Below, piece after piece: positions 9,355 through 18,068 of a stretch of 55,734 bases of DNA (positions are counted from its first letter, which is position 1; each line of letters starts with the position of its first letter). The translations under genes were made by a program, and so were the position numbers. The notes beneath the pieces are model-generated. The model saw only the letters and a program-made list of their open reading frames with translations. It ran no database searches and was not told the origin of the DNA. This stretch comes from Allomuricauda sp. TY007 (lineage in GTDB: Bacteria > Bacteroidota > Bacteroidia > Flavobacteriales > Flavobacteriaceae), in NCBI RefSeq assembly GCF_010468565.1, contig NZ_WUEG01000018.1, positions 1 through 55,734 on the forward strand. Direction: 5' to 3'.

Positions 9355-9612
9355 TTAACAATAAGGTTTGTTGAATTCCAACCGATTATATGTTGTTAAA
9401 GGTAAAATAAAAATTACAAAACCTTAATCATACCTTAATGTCGGAATCAAAAAAAATGAAGGTTAAAAGATTTTCATAACACCCAGCCGAAGGTGGAACG
9501 GTTGCCATTGTTATGTGGATGATCTCAATAGCGTTGTGGGATAAGGTTAACTGATGTTTATCTCCATCTTCCATATGTTATCAAATCTTTAAATGCAAAT
9601 ATTCGCTTACGT
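9355..9612. promoter_or_regulatory. Divergent intergenic region between the two sigma/FecR-type loci
   Basis: This 258-bp AT-rich spacer separates the minus-strand sigma gene from the plus-strand fecR of the next locus, so it must hold promoters for both directions. No match to a flavobacterial -33/-7 promoter good enough to place was found, and no strong palindrome. The assignment rests on gene orientation. Confidence 0.5.
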
Positions 9613-10614
9613 GTGGATGGAATTTATGGTGTCAAGTTAATAGAAACTATAAATGTCATTCTATTGAAAACTGAAGCGTTCATAAAAATACTGGAGCGGT
9701 ACTCCAAAAATGAGGCCTCAAGGGAAGAAATCGTCCTGATCGACACATATTTGGAGGGGAAGGCAGGAAAAAATAAAGGGAAAGCATCCAATATTGAGAA
9801 AGTCCATGATAGGCTCTATGGCCAAATAGAAGCTTCACTCAACAAAAATCAAAAAGTTGTTCCGTTTAAAACCGTGTATCGAAAATGGGCCATAGCTGCC
9901 AGTATTTTGGTGGTTTTCGGCACCTTCTTTTTCGCTTTTATGGATTTTTCAGTTAAGGTAGTGGAAGTGACCACAGCGTATGGTGAAAGAAAGGAGATCC
10001 AACTTCCCGATGGAACCATGGTGACCCTCAATGCAGGGAGCAGGCTGAGATATCCAGAAAAATTTAAGGGAGACCGACGGGAAGTGGCCTTGAATGGTGA
10101 GGCATTTTTTGATGTTTTTCGAGATACCCTAAAGCCATTTACCATTGAGACGGGAAAGTTAAGGACGCAGGTTTTGGGAACCTCTTTTAATATCAATGCT
10201 TTTCAAGAAAGTGATAGTATAAGGGTAAGTGTTGTTGAGGGAAAGGTCGTGGTCTATGACTCCATGGCAGTAAAGGAAATCTTGCTTCCCAATGAACAGC
10301 TCAAGTACAATAAAGTGGACAAAGGGTACCGTACTTCCAAATATGATTCATCCATCGATAGGGCATGGTCTAGCAATATCATTTATTTCAACGGTACCTC
10401 TTTGGAAGAAGCGACCCATATACTGGAAAGGTGGTATAACGTTACCATTGAGATTACAGATGCCGATCTGGGCGATAAAGTGATTACCGGAAAATACAAC
10501 GACCCAAAATTGAAAGAAACCATGGAAAGCTTGGGCTTTTTGATGAATATCGAGTTCAAACAGCTCTCCCCAACCCTATATGAAGTAACCCCAATAAAAA
10601 AAGCGCCTATGTAA
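9613..10614 (+). CDS. FecR-family anti-sigma factor (locus B)
   Basis: The product (333 residues) shows a short cytoplasmic N-terminal region with 'FIKILERYSKNEASREEIVL', one membrane helix at about 92-111 (WAIAASILVVFGTFFFAFM), a periplasmic FecR domain (TAYGERKEIQLPDGTMVTLN, LNGEAFFDVFRD, LGTSFNINAF) and a DUF4974-like C-terminus (GTSLEEATHILERWYNVTIE). It probably controls an ECF sigma for the following STN-SusC. No sigma gene lies directly upstream; the nearest are the divergent sigma of locus A and the sigma at the far end of locus B. Start is uncertain: residues 1-17 look non-coding, and a TTG at 9664 would give a more usual N-terminus (LKTEAFIKILERY). Confidence 0.88.
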   Translation: MDGIYGVKLIETINVILLKTEAFIKILERYSKNEASREEIVLIDTYLEGKAGKNKGKASNIEKVHDRLYGQIEASLNKNQKVVPFKTVYRKWAIAASILVVFGTFFFAFMDFSVKVVEVTTAYGERKEIQLPDGTMVTLNAGSRLRYPEKFKGDRREVALNGEAFFDVFRDTLKPFTIETGKLRTQVLGTSFNINAFQESDSIRVSVVEGKVVVYDSMAVKEILLPNEQLKYNKVDKGYRTSKYDSSIDRAWSSNIIYFNGTSLEEATHILERWYNVTIEITDADLGDKVITGKYNDPKLKETMESLGFLMNIEFKQLSPTLYEVTPIKKAPM

Positions 10615-10699
10615 CAACCAAAAAAATGGCCTCCTCTACGGTAATAGAAAAGGCCTGTGATTTCACTAAAAGTCTAGAATACTAATAGAAAACCATAAA

Positions 10700-13600
10700 A
10701 TGAAGACAAAAATACTAAAAATAAGTACGAAGGTAAAAGTACTGGGACTTTTGCTTTTATTGACCTCTTTCAAGGCATTGGCCTTGAACAGTGATAGTTC
10801 ATTTTCAGATGACATCAAGATTACCCTTTCCCAAAAGAACAGTAAACTCATTGAATTGTTCGCGTATATTGAATCAGTTTCCGAGGTTTCTTTTGTATAT
10901 AGCGAGGATATTGAGAACCTGGAAAGTAGGGCCACTGTTTCGTTCAGCAACGCCACTTTACCTACTGTCATGCACCGTTTGGCAGAAACCTTTCCCATCA
11001 ATTACAAGATCATTTCATCCACGGTCACCGTAAAGTTGGCTCCACGAACGCAAGAGGAGATAAAGGTTTTGGGAAAAGTACTTGACGATGAGGGAAATCC
11101 AATGATGGGTGCAAATGTTATGGAAGCAGGTACCTCAAATGGTACCATAACCGATTTTGACGGTAATTTTTCCATCACCATAAAGGCCGGGGCAACCCTG
11201 GAATTTTCCTATTTGGGAATGGTCACCAAGTCCATCCAAGTCGATCAAAACCAATCCAGTTTGAATGTCACGCTTCAGCCCAACCAACAAATGTTGGATG
11301 AAGTGGTGGTAGTTGGATATGGTGAAAAAAGCAGGGAGAAGTTGATCGATGCGGTAAGTACCGTGGATGTGGCCTCCATAGAGAACCGGCCCGTGCCCAA
11401 TGCGGTGAATGCCCTACAGGGCGTGAGTCCCGGTTTGAACATTACCCAAAGCAGTGGGAGTCCCAGTGACCCCCCTAGGATCAATATCCGTGGTTTTACC
11501 TCCATTAATGGTGGCTCTCCTTTGATTATAGTCGATGGAGTGGAAGGCGATATCAACAACTTGAACCCTAGTGATATTGAGTCCATAAGTGTGTTGAAAG
11601 ATGCCGGTGCCTCGGCCATTTATGGGGCCAGAGGCGCCTTTGGAGTTGTCTTGGTGCAGACCAAGCGGGCCAAGGAGGGTAATATTGTTGTTGATGTAAA
11701 CCATACCACGGCATTCAGTTCACCTACAATGAACACCGATTTTGTGACCGACCCTTACCTATCGACCATGTTGGTCGATGAGGCTTTCAGGACGGCTGTG
11801 GGCAGGTCCTATACTGGCTATACAGAGCAGGATTATGCAGCCTTGTTGGAAGTATCCCAAGACCCATCAAAGGCCAGGGTAGTAATCGACAACCGCAACG
11901 GTAGGGACCAGTATATCCACTATGGGGCCACGGACTGGTGGAACACCTTTTTTAGAAAAAGTTCCCCCTCCCATATCACCAATGTCTCCCTTTCAGGGGG
12001 ATCTGAAAAAGTCAGGACTTTCTTCTCCTATAGAAATTATCAATCCACAGGGATATTGAAGGTCCAGGATGATATTTATAAGCAGTACAACCTTAGGGGC
12101 AAACTGGAAGTGGATGTCAATGACATGTTGACCTTTACCAATAATATGCAATATAACAGGTCCAGTGACCTTCAACATGGCGGTAGCCAATATGGTGACT
12201 ATGCCAGTCCCTGGGGCAGTTTGATCTGGGTGCACGCCTTGCCGGCCTATATGCCCACAAACCCGGATGGTAATGCTTTATGGAGAACGGAACTGAACAA
12301 CTATACCGTTGGGGATGGGGTCTATGCCGCCCTGTTGCATGGAAAGTCCAAGCAGGGAACGGACAATCAAGAGTTTTCCAATATCGCCAGTGCCGTGTTC
12401 TCACCCTTGGAAGGATTGGATGTGACGGCCAGTTACTCGCTTCGAAAAAGGACGTTTAACCGGTATCAAAGGTCCACCCGGATCCCGTATTCCATTTTTG
12501 TCGGGGAAGTTGGAACGATGGGCAGTGATAGACTTCGGGAGTACAACACCCAATCCAGTTACAATGCCTTCAACCTGTACGGGGAATACAAAAAGCAATT
12601 GGGGAACCACTTTTTCAGTGCCATGGCCGGTTTTAATCAAGAGTCCTTTGATACAAAAAGTATTGAGGCCAGTAAGCTGAACAGTATATCGGATGACTTG
12701 AATTCCTTGGGCTTGGCAACCTCCAATGCCGAGGCGACCGGGAGTGCGTCCGCATGGGCCCTGCAAGGGGTGTTTTACCGATTATCTTATGACTTTAAGC
12801 AAAAGTACTTGTTGGAACTCAATGGCAGATATGATGGGTCTTCAAGGTTTCCCGCGGACTATAGATGGGGTTTCTTCCCATCGGTTTCCGCCGGGTGGGC
12901 CGTTTCCAACGAAGATTTTTTAAAGGAATCCAATACGATCAGCCAGTTAAAGCTTAGGGCATCCTATGGGTCATTGGGTAACCAGAACATTGCGGATTAT
13001 GCCTATATCCCCACTTTGAACAAGGACATAGATGAAGGTTATGCCCTTGATGGAGGTACTTTGGATTATATAGAATCACCCAACCTCAATCCAAGGTCCA
13101 TAACCTGGGAAGAAGTAAAGACCCTGAATATGGGGACGGACATTTCTTTGTTCAAGAATCGACTGAATGCCAGCTTTGATTGGTACCAGCGCAATACCGA
13201 AGGGATGCTCACCCAAGGTGCCACATTGCCCAGTGTATTGGGTGCGCCCTCTCCACAGGAAAATGCCGCGGACCTGAGAACACGGGGCTTTGAACTGTCC
13301 TTGGGGTACAATGATTCATTTGGTCAGGGCAAAGATCGTTTCGATTTCTCTATTGTGGGAACCCTATCGAATTCCATTACCAAGATCACCAGGTTCAACA
13401 ACCCGAGCAATAGTTTGCTGGATTATTATGAAGGAATGACCATCGGTGAGCTATGGGGTTACCATGTGGAAGGATTGTTCCAGTCCGAGGCCGAGGTGGC
13501 GGCCCATGCCGATCAGACACGGGTGTCCAATAGGATTGTTGCCGCTGGAGGTCTCCAGCCCGGGGATGTCAAATATATAGATCTCAATAATGATGGGGTG

Positions 13601-14209
13601 ATCAGTGAGGGGGAGAACACAGCAGATAATCCGGGTGACCGAAGGATAATCGGAAATACAGCGCCACAATATTTATATAGCTTCCGAATCAATGCGGCCT
13701 ATAAAGGATTTGATTTTTCAGCGTTTTTCCAAGGTGTTGGTAAGCAAGACTGGTATCCGCACAGGGACTCAAGGATTTTCTGGGCCATGTACAACCGTCC
13801 CTATGATTCCTTTATCAGAAAGGATATGGTCGATAATATTTGGTCACCGGAGAACCCGGATGCCTATTTCCCAAGATTGTTCGGGTACATTGCCCTTTCG
13901 GATAGTGATGCCTTGGGGGCCGTCAACAATAGGTACCTCCAAGATGTTTCGTATTTAAGGCTCAAAAACCTCACGTTCGGTTACACCTTGCCACAAAAGG
14001 TGACCCAACGATTGCCGTTCCAGAAGCTGAGGTTCTATTTCAGTGGTGAAAACCTTTTGACCTTTAGTAAGTTGACCGATTATATCGATCCGGAGGCGGC
14101 GAGCAACTCAGTGAACCTTAACGCACCGTCCACCTCGACCAACAGAAGTACCGCACAGACAACTCCATTTTCCAAAATATATTCATTAGGTGTTTCATTG
14201 CAATTCTAA
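10700..14209 (+). CDS. SusC/RagA TonB-dependent outer-membrane transporter with STN signalling domain (locus B)
   Basis: The 1169-residue protein has a signal peptide (VLGLLLLLTSFKALA), an STN domain at about residues 38-112 (ITLSQKNSKLIELFAYIESV ... VMHRLAETFPINYKI) and a carboxypeptidase-regulatory-like domain with TSNGTITDFDGNFSI. The plug carries the SusC marker 'LDEVVVVGYGEKSREK' and 'VLKDAGASAIYGARGAFGVV'; a long barrel ends in YSLGVSLQF. It should import a ligand with the SusD encoded 14 bp downstream and signal to the FecR encoded 86 bp upstream. Domain order equals that of the locus A transporter, but the sequences are clearly different paralogues. Confidence 0.93.
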   Translation: MKTKILKISTKVKVLGLLLLLTSFKALALNSDSSFSDDIKITLSQKNSKLIELFAYIESVSEVSFVYSEDIENLESRATVSFSNATLPTVMHRLAETFPINYKIISSTVTVKLAPRTQEEIKVLGKVLDDEGNPMMGANVMEAGTSNGTITDFDGNFSITIKAGATLEFSYLGMVTKSIQVDQNQSSLNVTLQPNQQMLDEVVVVGYGEKSREKLIDAVSTVDVASIENRPVPNAVNALQGVSPGLNITQSSGSPSDPPRINIRGFTSINGGSPLIIVDGVEGDINNLNPSDIESISVLKDAGASAIYGARGAFGVVLVQTKRAKEGNIVVDVNHTTAFSSPTMNTDFVTDPYLSTMLVDEAFRTAVGRSYTGYTEQDYAALLEVSQDPSKARVVIDNRNGRDQYIHYGATDWWNTFFRKSSPSHITNVSLSGGSEKVRTFFSYRNYQSTGILKVQDDIYKQYNLRGKLEVDVNDMLTFTNNMQYNRSSDLQHGGSQYGDYASPWGSLIWVHALPAYMPTNPDGNALWRTELNNYTVGDGVYAALLHGKSKQGTDNQEFSNIASAVFSPLEGLDVTASYSLRKRTFNRYQRSTRIPYSIFVGEVGTMGSDRLREYNTQSSYNAFNLYGEYKKQLGNHFFSAMAGFNQESFDTKSIEASKLNSISDDLNSLGLATSNAEATGSASAWALQGVFYRLSYDFKQKYLLELNGRYDGSSRFPADYRWGFFPSVSAGWAVSNEDFLKESNTISQLKLRASYGSLGNQNIADYAYIPTLNKDIDEGYALDGGTLDYIESPNLNPRSITWEEVKTLNMGTDISLFKNRLNASFDWYQRNTEGMLTQGATLPSVLGAPSPQENAADLRTRGFELSLGYNDSFGQGKDRFDFSIVGTLSNSITKITRFNNPSNSLLDYYEGMTIGELWGYHVEGLFQSEAEVAAHADQTRVSNRIVAAGGLQPGDVKYIDLNNDGVISEGENTADNPGDRRIIGNTAPQYLYSFRINAAYKGFDFSAFFQGVGKQDWYPHRDSRIFWAMYNRPYDSFIRKDMVDNIWSPENPDAYFPRLFGYIALSDSDALGAVNNRYLQDVSYLRLKNLTFGYTLPQKVTQRLPFQKLRFYFSGENLLTFSKLTDYIDPEAASNSVNLNAPSTSTNRSTAQTTPFSKIYSLGVSLQF

Positions 14210-14222
14210 AATATCAAGTATC

Positions 14223-15956
14223 ATGAAATTCAAATATTCAATAATGATCTGCATTCTGCTAATGGTCGGATGTAGCGATGACTTTCTGGACAAGCAGCCC
14301 TTGTCCGATGTGACAGCGGATAATTTTTTCCTTAAGGCAAGTGATCTGCAACTCTATACCAACGGGTTTTATAGAATGTTCCCCAGTACCGCCATCTACG
14401 ATGGTGATGCCAGGGCGGACAATATTGTATCCACGACCCTCAGTGAGGAAATGCGTGGGGCAAGAACCATCCCAACCACTGGTGGTGGTTGGGACTGGGA
14501 AGATTTGAGGGATATCAACTATTTCCTTGAAAATTATGAAAAGTGCGAGGATGAGGCGGCCAAGAGGCATTATGGAGGCGTTGCTTACTTTTTTAGGGCC
14601 TACTTCTATTTTCAGAAGTTGAAGCGCTTTGGCGGTGTACCCTATTATGATGAAACCATAGACCCGGATGATATGGAGAAACTTCAGGCACCCAGAGAGA
14701 GCAGACAATTCATTGTTGACAGGATCCTTGAGGATCTGGACAGGGCCATCGATGGGCTGAACGAGGAGGTACAGGCCTATCGTATCACCAAGTACAGTGC
14801 ATTGGCCCTGAAATCAAGGGTTGGGCTCTATGAGGGGACTTATGAAAAATATAGGGGTATCAGTGGATATGAAACCTATTTGAACGCTTCGGTTGATGCT
14901 GCTATGGAGCTTATGGACAAATCACCTTATGAAGTATATGCAACGGGCAATCCTGACACAGACTATATGGAACTCTTCAATTCCCATGATGCACAGACCA
15001 GTGAGATGATATTGAGCCGTCAATTTTCACAGACCGTGGCAGTTGATCACAATGTGAACTATTATACCACAACCTCCTCTTATGGTAGACCGGGAATGCC
15101 CAAGGATTTGGTGAACAGTTATTTGATGCAGGACGGAACACGGTTTACGGACAATCCCAATTATGACCAATTGTTCTTTACCGCGGAAGTTGCCAATAGG
15201 GATCCCAGACTTTCCCAGACCATTCGGACCCCGGGCTATACCCGAAAAGGGGAATCCATGGAACTTGCTCCCAATCTTGGTGCGACCATGACCGGATACC
15301 AATTGACCAAATATGTTACCGAACCCGTCTATGATACCAATGATGAGTCTATCACAGATCTTCCCATTTTACGGTTTGGAGAGGTATTGTTGAACTATGC
15401 GGAGGCCAAAGCCGAGTTGGGTACCTTGACACAATCCGATTTGGATATCTCAATCCAATTGTTGAGAGACCGTGTGGGCATGCCGGCAATGGATATGGCA
15501 CAGGCCAATGCAAACCCAGATCCATTTATGCAAGATCAATATCCAACAGTTAGTGGCGCCAATAGTGGGATCATTTTGGAGATACGGAGAGAGCGCAGGA
15601 TCGAGCTCTATATGGAGAACCACAGATGGGACGATATTGTGAGATGGAAGTCAGGACAAACACTGACGCAGCCCTTGAGGGGACTTTATTTTCCAGGGGT
15701 AGGGGATTACGATATGGACAATGATGGTGAATTTGACGTGGTTTTGTACGAAGGGGAGGAACCTTCCGGACAGGTACAAGGTGTTCAATATATCCGTATT
15801 GATTCCGACATATTTTTTGATGGCAATGGCTTGGTTGATCCCCAACCTGATTTCAATACCAGGACTTTTAATGAAGAGCGAGATTACCTGTATCCAATCC
15901 CACGTGTCGAGTTACAATTAAATCCAAATCTAACCCAAAATCCCGGCTGGGAATAG
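14223..15956 (+). CDS. SusD/RagB family surface lipoprotein (locus B)
   Basis: With the ATG at 14223, which directly precedes a proper lipoprotein signal (IMICILLMVGC), the protein has 577 residues. An upstream in-frame start would overlap the susC stop and is rejected. The Cys is followed by SDDFLDKQPLSD, the classic SusD opening with acidic surface-export residues. Central helices include 'YFFRAYFYFQKLKRFGGVPY' and the C-terminal part has 'EIRRERRIELYMENHRWDDI' and 'YPIPRVELQLNPNLTQNPGW', both family hallmarks. It caps and loads its SusC partner. The next gene, 19 bp on, is a broken EEP-family hydrolase. Confidence 0.93.
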   Translation: MKFKYSIMICILLMVGCSDDFLDKQPLSDVTADNFFLKASDLQLYTNGFYRMFPSTAIYDGDARADNIVSTTLSEEMRGARTIPTTGGGWDWEDLRDINYFLENYEKCEDEAAKRHYGGVAYFFRAYFYFQKLKRFGGVPYYDETIDPDDMEKLQAPRESRQFIVDRILEDLDRAIDGLNEEVQAYRITKYSALALKSRVGLYEGTYEKYRGISGYETYLNASVDAAMELMDKSPYEVYATGNPDTDYMELFNSHDAQTSEMILSRQFSQTVAVDHNVNYYTTTSSYGRPGMPKDLVNSYLMQDGTRFTDNPNYDQLFFTAEVANRDPRLSQTIRTPGYTRKGESMELAPNLGATMTGYQLTKYVTEPVYDTNDESITDLPILRFGEVLLNYAEAKAELGTLTQSDLDISIQLLRDRVGMPAMDMAQANANPDPFMQDQYPTVSGANSGIILEIRRERRIELYMENHRWDDIVRWKSGQTLTQPLRGLYFPGVGDYDMDNDGEFDVVLYEGEEPSGQVQGVQYIRIDSDIFFDGNGLVDPQPDFNTRTFNEERDYLYPIPRVELQLNPNLTQNPGWE

Positions 15957-15975
15957 AACTTAAAATGATCATCGA

Positions 15976-16833
15976 ATGAAACTAAGAATAATAAGCACGA
16001 TAGTTTTGGCCCTGTGCCAATTTTCCTTTGCCCAAAAAGCCGGTTCCTTGAATGTGGCAACCTTCAACATCAGGTATGCCAATCCAAATGATGGGATCAA
16101 TATTTGGGAAAACAGAAAGGACTGGGTATGCCAAAGTATGGACTTTTTTGATGTGGATGTTTTCGGGGCACAAGAAGTCATTGCGTCCTAATTGGCAGAT
16201 ATGGTCCAAAGACTTCCGGGATACGATCATATTGGGATAGGTAGAAATGGAGGGAACGAAGGTGAATATTGCCCGGTGTTCTTCAAAAAAGATGTATTCG
16301 AACTATTGGATAATGATACCTTTTGGTTATCGGAAACCCCTGAAGTAGCAAATTCCAAGGGATGGGATGCTGCACTGCCGAGGATTGTGACCTGGGTCAA
16401 GCTCAAGGTCAAAAGTTCCGGTAAAGAATTCTATTTTTTCAATACCCATTTTGACCACAAGGGCAGAACGGCGCAATTGGAGAGCGCAAAGCTCCTGAAG
16501 GAACGGGTCAATCAAATTGTAGGCGACCTTCCATTTGTGATTACAGGGGATTTTAATTTTTCACCGTCGTTCGAGGCGTATTCCATTCTTACAAAAACTG
16601 GATTGGACAGCGATTTTTATATAACGGATGCCAAGGAAAGCGCCGAGCGAAAGTACGGTCCAATTTATACGTTTAATGGCTTTGCCTTGGAGCCCGAACA
16701 AAGCCGGGAACGAATCGATTATATCTTTTGTGATCCTAAAGTGTCCGTGCACAAACACCATACGTTGGATGGCCAACGTGGTAAAAATTACGTGTCGGAC
16801 CATTTTCCAATAATAGTTTGTTTGAGTTTTTAA
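15976..16833 (+). pseudogene. Endonuclease/exonuclease/phosphatase (EEP) family hydrolase interrupted by an in-frame stop
   Basis: The reading frame is continuous from ATG 15976 to 16833 except for a TAA at 16189-16191. The halves are 71 and 213 codons. Together they form a full EEP-fold protein: signal peptide (IISTIVLALCQFSFAQ), NVATFNIRYANPNDG, FGAQEV, NTHFDHKGRTAQ, ITGDFNFSP, RIDYIFCDP and SDHFPIIV, which are the metal-binding and catalytic blocks in correct order. The stop falls where family members usually have a polar residue after the QE block, and CAA to TAA would be a single C-to-T change. EEP enzymes cleave phosphodiester or phosphomonoester bonds, so locus B may have targeted a phosphorylated ligand. 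It could be a recent pseudogene, a sequencing error or a readthrough gene; the rest looks undecayed. Confidence 0.85.
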
Positions 16834-16849
16834 TAGTTAGTTTGTTGAA

Positions 16850-16888
16850 AAAGGCTCGTGCCCGTATAGGGTTCGGGCCTTTTGTTTT
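16850..16888 (+). terminator. Rho-independent terminator closing the locus B operon
   Basis: Arms at 16850-16863 (AAAGGCTCGTGCCC) and 16869-16882 (GGGTTCGGGCCTTT) pair over 14 positions with two wobbles and one mismatch around GTATA, followed by a T-rich tract. It lies 17 bp after the EEP stop and separates the operon from the following sigma gene. Confidence 0.8.
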
Positions 16889-16926
16889 AAACCGTTTAAC
16901 CGTTTTTTAACCTATTTATAAAGCTT

Positions 16927-16966
16927 AGGTCTCCTAAATATTTGTTGGGGACCTGTAATTTAGGAG
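16927..16966 (+). promoter_or_regulatory. Two overlapping inverted repeats in the leader of the sigma gene
   Basis: AGGTCTCC (16927-16934) can pair with GGGGACCT (16947-16954), with one wobble. CTCCTAAAT (16931-16939) can pair perfectly with ATTTAGGAG (16958-16966). The two pairings share bases 16931-16934 and so exclude each other. The structure ends 18 bp before the ATG of the ECF sigma gene. It could be an operator, a sigma promoter element or a leader RNA with alternative folds; nothing here proves which. Confidence 0.45.
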
Positions 16967-16984
16967 TACAAACCCCACATCTAA

Positions 16985-17509
16985 ATGTATTACGAATCAA
17001 GTGATCAGGAATTGTTGGAAAATTTGAAAAAGGAATGTCGGGATTCCTTTCAGATTCTTTACAGCCGTTATTTTCGAAAATTATTTACCTACACCATGGC
17101 ACTCGTGAAGGATCAACAGATAGCGGAGGACCTTCTTCAGGAATTGTTTGTCGGTCTTTGGGAAAAAAGAGAGGTTCTCGTAATAGAAAATTTGGGTGCT
17201 TACCTTAAAACAGCACTTAAGAACAAAATCATCAATATTTACAAAAGGAACAAATATGTGGATTTGGATGAGGATATCATCGCTTCTTTTTCAAGTCTTG
17301 ACAGTATTGAGGACAAATTGCAAGAGAATGACTTGGAAAAGGAATTCCAGTCCACTTTGAACAGATTGCCCCAGCGCTGTCGCAATGTATTCTACCTGAG
17401 TCGGATCAAAATGTACCAGAACAAGGAGATTGCTGAAGAACTCAATATATCCGTTAGAACGGTGGAAACCCACATCAGTAATGCATTGCAGCACTTTAAA
17501 ACCATATAA
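16985..17509 (+). CDS. FecI-type ECF sigma factor (end of locus B)
   Basis: The 174-residue product has region 2 (SFQILYSRYFRKLFTYTMAL ... IAEDLLQELFVGLWEKRE) and region 4 with a helix-turn-helix (YQNKEIAEELNISVRTVETH). It is a standard-size FecI-like extracytoplasmic-function sigma. No FecR gene follows; the next gene is an AraC regulator of an efflux operon. The only unpaired FecR nearby is the first gene of locus B, so this sigma probably serves locus B despite lying downstream of the SusCD genes and a terminator. That pairing is inference. The start at ATG 16985 (MYYESSDQELLENLKK) is typical. Confidence 0.9.
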   Translation: MYYESSDQELLENLKKECRDSFQILYSRYFRKLFTYTMALVKDQQIAEDLLQELFVGLWEKREVLVIENLGAYLKTALKNKIINIYKRNKYVDLDEDIIASFSSLDSIEDKLQENDLEKEFQSTLNRLPQRCRNVFYLSRIKMYQNKEIAEELNISVRTVETHISNALQHFKTI

Positions 17510-18068
17510 ATGGCAAACTTGTTTATCATTGTTTGTAAGGTGCTGAATTTCTAAAGGCACTGCTGAACTTTTGATGCAATGTGTGCTTGAGCTAATAAAC
17601 CTTATTTCTTAGTCGTGAACATGTCTTAAATATGTAGGGGTCCGTTAATCATCTCCACAACATGGTCAAATTTTCCTTACGGGAAAGAATGGGGGTCATC
17701 ATCATTTTTGGGAAATGGAAATACCCAAAAACTAGAATAATTTCCATAAAATTAAATTAAAAGGATTCAGGTAGACTTCCCAGGTTCTAGTAACGCAGGT
17801 TCTTTTTTTATCTTTTCATTTCATCAATTGTTTTGGTGCTCAACTCTTAGTTTGTAGCCTTCCAAAGATTTTCAGGTGGTCGGCAGTGTTGTCTTTGAGA
17901 TGTATTTGATTGCTTATTGACCGATTTATAGTGCATCTTATGAGTGTAATAGGGTCACGTTTCAAAAAACAATTATACATTTTACTGAATGCTTATCAAT
18001 ATTACGGTTCGGTGTTCATCGGTGCCGATATTGCCCTAACTTTGAGTAATCAAAAAGCGAAAAATACC
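17510..18068. other. Non-coding stretch between sigma and araC-type genes
   Basis: About 560 bp without a convincing gene. The araC frame stays open upstream to 17910, but residues before ATG 18069 do not resemble the family. A perfect inverted repeat TTTTTGGG/CCCAAAAA (17705-17712 and 17724-17731, 11-nt loop) is present without a T-run, and CAGGTTCT occurs twice near 17780-17800. A promoter for the regulator is expected here but cannot be placed. Confidence 0.4.

Noticed and set aside
17705..17731. Inverted repeat TTTTTGGG/CCCAAAAA as a terminator of the sigma gene
   Set aside because: The stem has an 11-nt loop, three G-C pairs and no following T-run, and starts almost 200 bp after the stop codon.
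17910..18068. N-terminal extension of the AraC-family protein
   Set aside because: The frame is open, but the 53 added residues show no family resemblance and the domain begins naturally at ATG 18069.
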